This document shows, one piece after another, positions 35,455-42,730 of a DNA stretch of 64,000 bases (the first letter of the stretch is position 1; each line of letters opens with the position of its first letter). This DNA is from an uncultured Flavobacteriaceae bacterium. Lineage in GTDB: Bacteria; Bacteroidota; Bacteroidia; Flavobacteriales; Flavobacteriaceae. The position numbers and the translations under genes were made by a program. The DNA lies in the NCBI GenBank assembly GCA_947493175.1, contig CANLQD010000001.1, forward strand, positions 902,748 to 966,747. The letters are read 5' to 3'. The notes beneath the pieces were generated by a model. It ran no database searches. It was not told the DNA's origin and worked only from the letters and a program-made list of their open reading frames with translations.

Positions 35455-36300
35455 TTAAAGCTTTGCGGCAAATACCCCATACTTCAAAAGGGCAACAAAA
35501 ACGACCCCACCGAGCAAATTGCCTAAGAGAGCGACCGCCTCGAAACCAAGGTAATCGATCCAATTGAGGGAATCCGATAGCAGGACTCCCGAAAAAACTT
35601 CTATACTACCTACAATACTATGATGTAGGCCGGCAAAACCTATTAGTAATGTAATGAGGTAAATCAAAATGATTTGACTGGTTGAATTGTTTACGGAAGA
35701 AACCAACCATGACAGTAGGCCCATAAGCCAGCCCGCTATTACGGCACTTCCCAAAACCGTCATCCAATCGTGATGCGCAACATGTTCCGCTATGGCAATA
35801 ATCGATGAAACGGAAATAATTCCAAGTGCAGGACCGATCCAAACCAACATCAAGGAAATTAGGAACCCCCCGATAAGATTGCCAAGTATGACCAGCCCCC
35901 AAAGGGAAAACAACTGAGACATTCCATACTTTCCATATAGTACCGGCAAAGCAAGCATACTGGTCTGTTCCGTAAAGAGTATCGACTTACCCATTACTAC
36001 CAATATAAAACCGAACGGATACGCCAACGCACAAATAAAAAAAACCGTTTTCGAATCGTACATACCGCTGAAATAGGTATGAAAAATGGCGACCAACATA
36101 AAGCTGAAACCTATTTCGAGTCCGGCTGCGAAGGAACTCAAAAAAGTACCCGATTTCTGCTCTTTAAACCGGCTTAGACCCTCACATAATTGCGCTACCA
36201 GCACCTCTCCATGACCGTCGTGCCCCTCCTGCTCCGAAGCGATTTCCGTAACTGCTTTTTGAGCCTTATCAGTAGTATCTTTCATAGGACAAGTAGCCAC
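35455..36300 (-). CDS. Formate/nitrite transporter (FNT) family channel, YfdC-like
   Basis: 281 residues with six membrane helices and a soluble N-terminal tail of ~50 residues; the start could also be the Met at residue 6. Helix landmarks are AGLEIGFSFMLVAIFHTYF, the broken helix FTEQTSMLALPVLYGKYG and GFAGLHHSIVGSIEVFSG, where the His-containing loop matches the FNT pore. The group moves small monovalent anions or acids, but substrates of YfdC-like members are unclear. It lies between the BLUF gene and an AraC regulator. Confidence 0.88.
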   Translation of the reverse strand: MATCPMKDTTDKAQKAVTEIASEQEGHDGHGEVLVAQLCEGLSRFKEQKSGTFLSSFAAGLEIGFSFMLVAIFHTYFSGMYDSKTVFFICALAYPFGFILVVMGKSILFTEQTSMLALPVLYGKYGMSQLFSLWGLVILGNLIGGFLISLMLVWIGPALGIISVSSIIAIAEHVAHHDWMTVLGSAVIAGWLMGLLSWLVSSVNNSTSQIILIYLITLLIGFAGLHHSIVGSIEVFSGVLLSDSLNWIDYLGFEAVALLGNLLGGVVFVALLKYGVFAAKL

Positions 36301-36337
36301 TGCTTTTATTGAATATCCGGGCTATCATTGATTATTT

Positions 36338-37396
36338 TCACCGAACTAATTTTGAAACTAAGCTCGTATCGATGGCCAGGTTGGTACCATATACCATTTT
36401 TTTGTAGGCCTTGGGACTACATCGGTACTTGGCCTTGAATATTTTACAAAAATAACTTCTGCTGGTGAAACCTATAGAATAGACTACCTCAGACACGTTC
36501 ATATCGGTGGTTCTTATCAAATGTTCTGAACGAATCAGGCGGCAATCCCGGACATACTCGCCCACTGTCATACCATAAAGAAACTTAAATCCCTCCTGCA
36601 ACTTGGCCGCTGAAAGACTCGATCTTCGGCATAAATTCTCCACCGAATGCTGTACTTCCGGGTAATTTTTGACAAAATCCCCGATTTCCCCTATCTGTTT
36701 CAAGATAGCTTTGGAAAGACCTATATTGGGTTGCATACCATGCTGCATCTCGATATTGAACTGCTCGATCTGCTTGGCCAATATAAGATGGCAAATACCC
36801 TCGAACTGCATCAAGGTAGAGAGGTTATTGGCATATTTGGCATTCTCCAGTAATTTAATCAACTCGCCGATTTCCAAATTAAATCTACCTAAATGTACAT
36901 AGCCACGATTGCTATCAAAATTGTGTATCATGGTGAGGGTTTCATCATCGAAGCCCTCCTTATTTTGTTCGAATTTCTCCAGATATTGTTCCTTGTCCAA
37001 CCGAATTACGTTAAATATCAGCCGCTCATCTTTCCTTACCAAGAGTTCACTCGATATGTTTTCCTCATTCGATACCACCGCGGTCTGTAACTCCTCCAAT
37101 TTCATGAGATCCTCCCTATTTTCAAACCTATGAAAACAATTGCCGCGGAAACAATATAAAAAATAAATCCGATCTCGACGCTCACTGTTGAGCAAAACGG
37201 TAAGGTCTTGATTGACCGAGATGTCATACTCCATGGCGACCAGGCCTTCGTCGAAGCAAATACAACGAACTTCACCAGCTCCTATTGTTTTATCGACCTT
37301 TAACAACTGTATGCCATTTTCGTACACAATTTCCCCATCAATACTGGCATTCAACCTTTGGAGCTCCTCTAATGCTTTTTTCTTTCTCGTTTCCAT
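36338..37396 (-). CDS. AraC-family transcriptional regulator (subfamily A)
   Basis: 352 residues. The N-terminal domain matches subfamily A (CICFDEGLVAMEYDI, YFLYCFRGNCFHRFEN). The C-terminal double HTH contains VENLCRRSSLSAAKLQEGF and TSRSYFCKIFKAKYRCSPK. It is divergent from the degenerate SRAP gene at 37615 across 218 bp. A TACTTTTG -7-like box lies at 37441-37448 on the minus strand. Ligand and targets unknown; control of the divergent gene is a fair guess. Confidence 0.92.
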   Translation of the reverse strand: METRKKKALEELQRLNASIDGEIVYENGIQLLKVDKTIGAGEVRCICFDEGLVAMEYDISVNQDLTVLLNSERRDRIYFLYCFRGNCFHRFENREDLMKLEELQTAVVSNEENISSELLVRKDERLIFNVIRLDKEQYLEKFEQNKEGFDDETLTMIHNFDSNRGYVHLGRFNLEIGELIKLLENAKYANNLSTLMQFEGICHLILAKQIEQFNIEMQHGMQPNIGLSKAILKQIGEIGDFVKNYPEVQHSVENLCRRSSLSAAKLQEGFKFLYGMTVGEYVRDCRLIRSEHLIRTTDMNVSEVVYSIGFTSRSYFCKIFKAKYRCSPKAYKKMVYGTNLAIDTSLVSKLVR

Positions 37397-37440
37397 AACT
37401 ACTTTCCATAACCTGTTAGGTAACCGAATATCGATTACAT

Positions 37441-37448
37441 CAAAAGTA
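37441..37448 (-). promoter_or_regulatory. Putative -7 box of the AraC gene at 36338
   Basis: TACTTTTG on the minus strand, 44 bp before the start codon, identical to the -7 box of the AraC gene at 23637. No good TTG at the -33 position, so support is partial. Confidence 0.4.
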
Positions 37449-37614
37449 TTCCATACCCACGCAGCTGCTTGCCCATTTTGAGTATTTGTTTAACGATAAA
37501 GCGACTAAATAGTTAAATAATATGTTAATGTTAAACAATTAATTTTTAAAGGGTTACATTTTTGTTGAAAAGGAACAATGCCACAAAACGGTTTTTTGTT
37601 ACTTGCGAAGGAAT

Positions 37615-38328
37615 ATGTACTATAAACTCTCCAATACCGCAAAAAGGGAACACATTGAACAACAGTTTAATGTAGCATTTAAATACCCCAATCTGTATAA
37701 ACCAGAAATAGTACTGAACGGTTTAAGCGAGACGAGTATTCCCATTATTACCATGCAGGAGCCTGAAGAGGTTACCCTCGCTATTTGGGGATTGTTACCA
37801 GAGTACTTTGAAGAGGACTGGGAGGTTTTTCAAGATGTATCCAACACCCTTAATATCAGTGAAAGGGATTTGGGGAGCGACTCATGGTGTCATTCGGCTT
37901 TCGAACACCGAAGATGCGTTATCCTAGTCACCGGATTTTTCACCACGTATCTGAGAAATGGAATTATATTCCCGTACCACATTGGTTTTCCCGACAATCG
38001 GTCTTTCCTTCTTGCCGGTGTCTACAATAAGCTTAGTGATGGATTTTTGACCAGCTCCTTTCTTACAGGTCCGACGAACGACTATATCCGAAAATTTCAG
38101 AACCTCGCCCATACGATGCCTGTAATTATACCAGAACGCCATAGGGAATTTTGGCTCGACAGCACCGTACCAGCCGAAACCATTAAAAATATGATTCACA
38201 ACTTACCTTCATCCCCGCTACAGGCCAATCCGATAGACAAGGATTTTTTTAAGAACAATATCACTTATGATAGCATGCTCAATCCAATGGATTATAAGGA
38301 TATTCCTTTAGATGACTCGGGACTATAG
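37615..38328 (+). CDS. Degenerate SRAP (HMCES/YedK-like) protein lacking the catalytic Cys
   Basis: The family's start position fits the ATG at 37615 (MYYKLSNTAK, 237 residues); a TTG at 37603 is less likely. SRAP landmarks remain: AIWGLLPEYF, EHRRCVILVTGFF, LLAGVYNKLSDGFLT and MPVIIPE. Catalytic Cys2 is Tyr, the Glu of the usual GFYEW is Thr (GFFTT, T110), and the His of HxxMPV is shifted by one position. Genuine SRAP proteins crosslink to abasic sites in single-stranded DNA through Cys2; this one should not. It overlaps the convergent AraC gene by 6 bp and is divergent from another AraC gene. Confidence 0.8.
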   Translation: MYYKLSNTAKREHIEQQFNVAFKYPNLYKPEIVLNGLSETSIPIITMQEPEEVTLAIWGLLPEYFEEDWEVFQDVSNTLNISERDLGSDSWCHSAFEHRRCVILVTGFFTTYLRNGIIFPYHIGFPDNRSFLLAGVYNKLSDGFLTSSFLTGPTNDYIRKFQNLAHTMPVIIPERHREFWLDSTVPAETIKNMIHNLPSSPLQANPIDKDFFKNNITYDSMLNPMDYKDIPLDDSGL

Positions 38329-39354
38329 CTTCTGTCCTCGCAATTTTTTACGGTAGTCGGTGGGTAATACCCCGTACTCTTCATGAAAAATCTTGGAAAA
38401 ATAACTTCTACTTTTGATACCCACATGGTAGACAATTTCCGAGATAGAGAGTTCGGATGATTTTAATAAATCCCGAGCGATTTCCAATTTGATCTGGCGT
38501 ATATATTCATTGACCGATTTAGAGTAGAGCAATCGAAATCCAAGCTGCAGTTTTTTGGGACTTAGGGTAGATTCCTCCGACAACAATTTCACGGTCAAAG
38601 GTTCCGAAATATTATCTACGATGAACTGACTAAGTTGATGTATTTTTCGAATATCGCCCTTCGAAAGGGATTCCGGTAATATCTCTTTATCCTCAAACTC
38701 GTGATGTTCCATCAACTGTAACGACAGAATCAAATACAACCTTCCTTCAAGGGAAAGTGTACGAATAATACCGCTATCGTATACATCGCCCAAGGCTTTG
38801 ACCTGATCGGCAATCTTAAGGCTAAAGCTTCCCGAATGCGCATAGGGCAAATCGGAATTTTCGTCTTTAAACACCTTATATAACAATTCATTAAGATAGG
38901 TAACGTTATTGTTCTTCTTATTAAGGAACTCTTTTTTACGAATCCGGATGAAATTCACCTTAAGAGGCTGTTTTGCCGGAAAGACAAACATCTTTTTGGA
39001 AGTGCGCTTGGGCGAAACAATGATATTCTGGAAGCGCTCCAATTCCATCATCTCTTTTTCGTTTCCTTCCTTATATTGAATAGACCCTTCCGAGATGAAA
39101 ATAAATTCGACCGGAGATACTTGCGTTGTGTCAAAGATAATTTTGGTGGGTTCGTTCAAGACAATATCACAGTCTAACAAAGAGACCCCTTTGTCAAAAT
39201 CGATACCTCGAATGGTACCATGCCCTTTCTTATTTTGAAAGGTAATCGTACTCTCGCCCCACCGCTTTTGAAGGGTACCACCAAGACAGTCTTTTAAGTG
39301 TTCCAGAATAACATCATCCCGTACACTATTTATAACAATTTCCTGCATTTGCAA
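38323..39354 (-). CDS. AraC-family transcriptional regulator (subfamily A)
   Basis: 343 residues. The N-terminal domain carries DCLGGTLQKRWGESTITF, IDFDKGVSLLDCDI and EFIFISEGSIQY; the C-terminal HTH contains VKLLSEESTLSPKKLQLGF and KSRSYFSKIFHEEYGVLP. Its stop overlaps the stop of the SRAP gene in the palindrome CTATAG. The next AraC gene (39514) lies 159 bp upstream on the same strand. Function as a regulator is secure, targets unknown. Confidence 0.92.
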   Translation of the reverse strand: MQMQEIVINSVRDDVILEHLKDCLGGTLQKRWGESTITFQNKKGHGTIRGIDFDKGVSLLDCDIVLNEPTKIIFDTTQVSPVEFIFISEGSIQYKEGNEKEMMELERFQNIIVSPKRTSKKMFVFPAKQPLKVNFIRIRKKEFLNKKNNNVTYLNELLYKVFKDENSDLPYAHSGSFSLKIADQVKALGDVYDSGIIRTLSLEGRLYLILSLQLMEHHEFEDKEILPESLSKGDIRKIHQLSQFIVDNISEPLTVKLLSEESTLSPKKLQLGFRLLYSKSVNEYIRQIKLEIARDLLKSSELSISEIVYHVGIKSRSYFSKIFHEEYGVLPTDYRKKLRGQKL

Positions 39355-39513
39355 TAGACTTCGTTCACTTTTTTAGTAACACAAAGAAATTGCAATTGTC
39401 ACATTGGCGTTAACAAAATTGAAACCAATACTAACACAAAAGAGCTGATTTAATGTCTAAACCAAACCTTAAAATTTTAAACAAAAAAGAACGTGGACGC
39501 TCCTGAGACGGTA

Positions 39514-40557
39514 TCAGGCACTTTTAGAATCAGCATTTTTCTTACGCACTTTTGCCATATATTCGCTGGGCGTCATGGCATAACGCCCCCGAAAAAGCTT
39601 CGAAAAATAGCTTCTGGAATTGATGCCTATCTGGTAAGAGATTTCCGTAAGATTTAAATCTGATTGTTCGATCAAATCGCGGGCCTTTTCTATCTTGGCA
39701 TTACGGATGTATTGATTTACCGAGGTACCGTATAGGTGCTTAAAACCGTTCTGTAAGGTATTTTGGTTTAATCCTACCCTATTAGCCAGCGATATAATGT
39801 TTTCGAGATCCTCTAACTCTGTCCGAATGATATGCGCTGCCTCTTCAATGCGTTCGACCGTGGATTGCCGTAAAATTTTACGTTTATCGGGACCTGAAAG
39901 GTCATCTAAATATAATCTAAGATGATGGGCCAAAATTTCATACGTTTTCCCTTCCAAGAAAACGGCCCTAGTGAATCCGAGCAGTTCACACTCGATGGAT
40001 TCCTCGATAGCTCTAGCAATATCAAGACTGTAGTGTCCCTTATGAAAAAACAGATTAACACCGTTCACATCTCGAAAAAGCGCCTCGAGCTCTGCATTCA
40101 TTTGTGAAAGAAAATCTTCTATCTTCGGTTCAAAAAGTTTTCTATTGATTTCCAAACTGAAAAAGCAAACCGGTTTGTTCGCCGGCAAGGTAATAACAGT
40201 ATGGTTTCTAGTGTTTCCTGATAGGATAACACTTTCCAAGCGTTTGATTTCTTCATTTTGGTCTTTGCCAGAAAATCGCTGTTGCAAGGTAGATTCCCTA
40301 TTAAAAATAATCTTCAGGGGTTGTATGTTCGATCGACTCATTTCAAACTGAATAGCATCTTCCAGTTGCATATCCACATCAAGCACTCCAACCCCATAGG
40401 AGAAAGATATCCCTTTCACATAGCCCTTTCCCTTTTCACTGGGAATGTCGAAACATATCTCATTACTATCCTGATTGCAGGTAACACCAAACGCCTCGGC
40501 CAGACTCTCGACAAAATCTTGTACGTTTAAATCGGCTATTTCCAGTTTAGTCGACAT
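39514..40557 (-). CDS. AraC-family transcriptional regulator (subfamily B)
   Basis: 347 residues. It shares the subfamily B sensory domain with the genes at 582 and 53890 (ISFSYGVGVLDVDM, LKIIFNRES, SLEINRKLFEPKI, LFRDVNGVNLFFHKGHYSL). The C-terminal HTH includes IISLANRVGLNQNTLQNGF and NSRSYFSKLFRGRYAMTPS. A TACTTTTG box at 40580-40587 precedes it. It neighbours a subfamily A regulator in tandem, which suggests local duplication and divergence of regulators. Confidence 0.92.
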   Translation of the reverse strand: MSTKLEIADLNVQDFVESLAEAFGVTCNQDSNEICFDIPSEKGKGYVKGISFSYGVGVLDVDMQLEDAIQFEMSRSNIQPLKIIFNRESTLQQRFSGKDQNEEIKRLESVILSGNTRNHTVITLPANKPVCFFSLEINRKLFEPKIEDFLSQMNAELEALFRDVNGVNLFFHKGHYSLDIARAIEESIECELLGFTRAVFLEGKTYEILAHHLRLYLDDLSGPDKRKILRQSTVERIEEAAHIIRTELEDLENIISLANRVGLNQNTLQNGFKHLYGTSVNQYIRNAKIEKARDLIEQSDLNLTEISYQIGINSRSYFSKLFRGRYAMTPSEYMAKVRKKNADSKSA

Positions 40558-40579
40558 AATGTCCCGGTATTATTTCTAT

Positions 40580-40587
40580 CAAAAGTA
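40580..40587 (-). promoter_or_regulatory. Putative -7 box of the AraC gene at 39514
   Basis: TACTTTTG on the minus strand, 22 bp before the start codon. Same octamer as at 24709 and 37441. A -33 TTG at proper distance is not clear. Confidence 0.4.
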
Positions 40588-40788
40588 AGGCTTTATTGAT
40601 GAACTCCTTAGCGCTATCGGTAAAACAGAAAATGAGCGACCACCTGTGGGGTCAACTGCCCATTTTTAGGTAAAAATTGCCTTTTGTGGGCGTATGAATC
40701 AAAACTTAGGGCGTTTGGACAAAGCCCTTTTGTTTAAAGAAAGCACCTTTGCTATGTAAAAAGAGTATTAACCTTTAAAATAAACACT

Positions 40789-40950
40789 ATGTTACGTTGG
40801 ACTATTATTTTTATTGTATTGGCAATCATTGCCGGAGTTTTAGGATTTGGAGGAATAGCGGCCGGAGCGGCAGGTATCGCAAAAGTACTATTCTTTCTCT
40901 TCTTGGTACTTTTTGTAATCTCCTTAATACGAGGCAAAAAAACGGTTTAA
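40789..40950 (+). CDS. DUF1328 small membrane protein
   Basis: 53 residues, [20 protein letters not shown] at the start, then a Gly/Ala-rich turn ([16 protein letters not shown]) and a second hydrophobic stretch ending in a basic tail. This is the full length and pattern of DUF1328 (YtjA-like) proteins, which have two short membrane helices and are typical members of general-stress regulons. It leads a run of small genes (lipoprotein, membrane peptide, DUF421) on the same strand. Confidence 0.9.
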   Translation: MLRWTIIFIVLAIIAGVLGFGGIAAGAAGIAKVLFFLFLVLFVISLIRGKKTV

Positions 40951-40965
40951 CAAAAATCTAAAAAT

Positions 40966-41172
40966 ATGAGAAAATCACTTACAATTTTTTTGGTTACAGT
41001 ATTGTCCTTATTCTTCTTATCCCTCTCAGGATGTAGAGAAAAAACCACCGGTGAAAAAATCGAAGATGGTGTAGAAGAAGTGGGGGACGAATTGGAAGAC
41101 GCCGGTGAAGAGGTAGAAGATGGCGTGGAAGAAATAAAGGATGAGGCTGAAGACGCCGTAGACGACAACTAA
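40966..41172 (+). CDS. Small acidic lipoprotein with an 18-residue tandem repeat
   Basis: 68 residues. Signal peptide with lipobox LSLSGC (Cys23). The mature part is almost all acidic and made of two 18-residue copies (residues 33-50 and 51-68) starting EDGVEE. Helical heptad spacing suggests an amphipathic helix of LEA-like character on the membrane surface. It lies 15 bp after the DUF1328 gene and before a terminator. The family is not recognised; similar small acidic lipoproteins are common in stress gene runs of flavobacteria. Confidence 0.8.
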   Translation: MRKSLTIFLVTVLSLFFLSLSGCREKTTGEKIEDGVEEVGDELEDAGEEVEDGVEEIKDEAEDAVDDN

Positions 41173-41180
41173 AATACCAT

Positions 41181-41208
41181 GAGGGGCGGGTGGTTACCGC
41201 CCTCTTTT
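41181..41208 (+). terminator. Terminator after the acidic lipoprotein gene
   Basis: GAGGGGCGG pairs with CCGCCCTC (one bulged G), loop GTGGTTA, followed by TTTT. It lies 8 bp after the stop at 41172. Confidence 0.8.
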
Positions 41209-41220
41209 GGATTTCAGGCA

Positions 41221-41361
41221 ATGGGTAATTTATTAGAAATTTTCAAGAGAAAGAAAACCCGCAGGGAACGAACCAAGGCTGCTACCATGGTAGGTGGCGT
41301 ATTATTTTTTATTGCTTTGGCATTTATTCTTTTCGTTTTTGTTAAACTGGTTATTATTTGA
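41221..41361 (+). CDS. Small membrane peptide
   Basis: 46 residues from the ATG at 41221. An upstream ATG at 41179 lies within the terminator and is unlikely. Highly basic N-terminus (FKRKKTRRERTKAA) and one hydrophobic helix (MVGGVLFFIALAFILFVFVK). Unknown family. It is followed by the DUF421 gene after 51 bp. Confidence 0.6.
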   Translation: MGNLLEIFKRKKTRRERTKAATMVGGVLFFIALAFILFVFVKLVII

Positions 41362-41412
41362 GCCATTATCGAAAGTAAAAGTAACTTTTTAGACACCTAT
41401 ATTCAGAGCGAA

Positions 41413-41907
41413 ATGCCCGCTCTCTTTGGTATTCTACTTTGCGCGGTCGGAATCTATATCACCACCATCCTCTTTACACGATTGGCAGGAAAACGTAGTT
41501 TTTCCAAAATGTCGAGCTTCGATTTTGCCATGACGGTAGCCTTGGGTTCGGTGATTGCCACGACAGTGGTTTCCAGCTCGGTTACTTTGGTACACGGCCT
41601 GGTCGGCCTCCTCATTATTTACATATTACAAATGATGGCCGCCTATTTTAGACGGTATCAGTGGTTTAGCGGTCTAACCGACAATGTTCCCTTGTTATTG
41701 ATGGATGGTGAAACAATTCTCCACGAAAACCTAAAAAAATCCAAAGTTACAGAAGCTGATTTACGCTCCAAGCTAAGAGAAGCCAATGTTCTATGCCTAC
41801 AGAACGTAAAAGCAGTAGTTTTTGAATCAACAGGAGACATTTCAGTCTTACATGGTTCAAAAGATGAAAATGTTCAACCCTATTTGATGGAAGGAGTAGT
41901 ACGGTGA
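41413..41907 (+). CDS. DUF421 (YetF/YcaP-like) membrane protein
   Basis: 164 residues. Membrane helices at the N-terminus (LFGILLCAVGIYITTILFTR), the conserved LAGKRSFSKMSSFDFAMTVA segment that defines the family, and a soluble C-terminal domain with LLLMDGETILHENLKKSKVT. Function unknown; the family is widespread in stress and sporulation gene sets. Length is slightly short for the family (often 160-230), but the ends look natural. Confidence 0.88.
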   Translation: MPALFGILLCAVGIYITTILFTRLAGKRSFSKMSSFDFAMTVALGSVIATTVVSSSVTLVHGLVGLLIIYILQMMAAYFRRYQWFSGLTDNVPLLLMDGETILHENLKKSKVTEADLRSKLREANVLCLQNVKAVVFESTGDISVLHGSKDENVQPYLMEGVVR

Positions 41908-41954
41908 GACGCACCCACCTCGCGAAATAGGATGTAACGAATTCTTACGATGAA

Positions 41955-42180
41955 TCATTTCTTTTTTTTGGAGACAGTCACGTTGAGCAATCCCATTGAT
42001 GAAAGGCTAAAGATTAATGGGTTTGGGTAGTCGTTTCCCATCGGTAAATTTTCAAAGATAGTTACCGCACGATAGGCACACCACCGTCCGTTTTTGATAT
42101 CTCGCGTAAGGCCAACGGCTATCATCACCCAGATTATTGACTAAGGAAGCAGGATTTCCCCTGAGATTGCTGAACTCCAT
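41955..42180 (-). pseudogene. Possible frameshifted small gene with a CUU-UGA junction
   Basis: An ATG at 42180, directly after the TAG of the ArsC-like gene, opens 42 codons (MEFSNLRGNPASL, then RWPYARYQKRTVV) and stops at CTT TGA (42057-42052). A +1 shift at this point continues in frame for 33 more codons (ENLPMGNDYPNPLIFSLSS, then NVTVSKKKK) to a stop at 41955. The joined product reads as coherent protein. Either a decayed gene or a +1 shift site; chance cannot be excluded. The family is not recognised. Confidence 0.3.
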
Positions 42181-42597
42181 CTAATTTTTGTGGTAGGGCT
42201 TTTGAATTCCTGCGCTATCGTTTTCTATCAATCGCGTAAAATCGGATGGGCTCTGAATCGCATGAAATTCGTTCCCCATAACAGCGATGGGAAATGCCAG
42301 AGCCACGGGATATTGTTCTAGCACTTTCATCCAGTCATGACCGTCCAGTTGAACCTGCTCCGTACCGTATGCCGCTACGAAGTCCGGATGGGACGTATCG
42401 ATCAATTCGGACAATGGTATATCTAAACCGGAGGCTATTTCGGCCCATTGAGTACCCGTGACGGACTGTTCGGCCAAGTCGATTCCCAAAAAGGATTTTT
42501 TGCTCGATTCGGCATAGGCCAACGTCTGTTTTCCCAGCGAATTTCCAGAATGAAAGAATAATTTAATTTGTTCGGAGTCTTTTGAAATTACACCCAT
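42181..42597 (-). CDS. ArsC/Spx-like thioredoxin-fold protein (tentative)
   Basis: I start at the Met at 42597 (MGVISKDSEQIKLFFHSGNS) because upstream in-frame residues look non-coding; the longer frame begins at 42702. 138 residues with an ArsC-like layout: beta-strand IKLFFHSGNSLGKQTLAYAE, then TGTQWAEIASGLDIPLSELI and MGNEFHAIQSPSDFTRLI, which matches the late cis-Pro/Arg part. The classic CxxS/C motif at the first strand is replaced by HSGNS, so redox activity is doubtful. No operon partner. Confidence 0.55.
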   Translation of the reverse strand: MGVISKDSEQIKLFFHSGNSLGKQTLAYAESSKKSFLGIDLAEQSVTGTQWAEIASGLDIPLSELIDTSHPDFVAAYGTEQVQLDGHDWMKVLEQYPVALAFPIAVMGNEFHAIQSPSDFTRLIENDSAGIQKPYHKN

Positions 42598-42730
42598 AGC
42601 TATTTCTTTTTGGCAAGATATTTTATCGGTATGGAAATTGTTGACGCATATCGTATAGAGCATAACACGATTGCCATGAAATATGATCATCATTAAACAC
42701 AAAAGAATATCTTAGAGCAAGGAAAAACCT

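Noticed and set aside
37603..37614. TTG at 37603 as the SRAP start that could restore a longer N-terminus
   Set aside because: SRAP proteins begin directly at the Met before residue 2, so the ATG at 37615 fits; a longer start does not supply a Cys.
41955..42180. CTT TGA as the prfB (RF2) frameshift gene
   Set aside because: The product has no release-factor motifs (no GGQ, no SPF) and is far too short; only the slip sequence resembles prfB.
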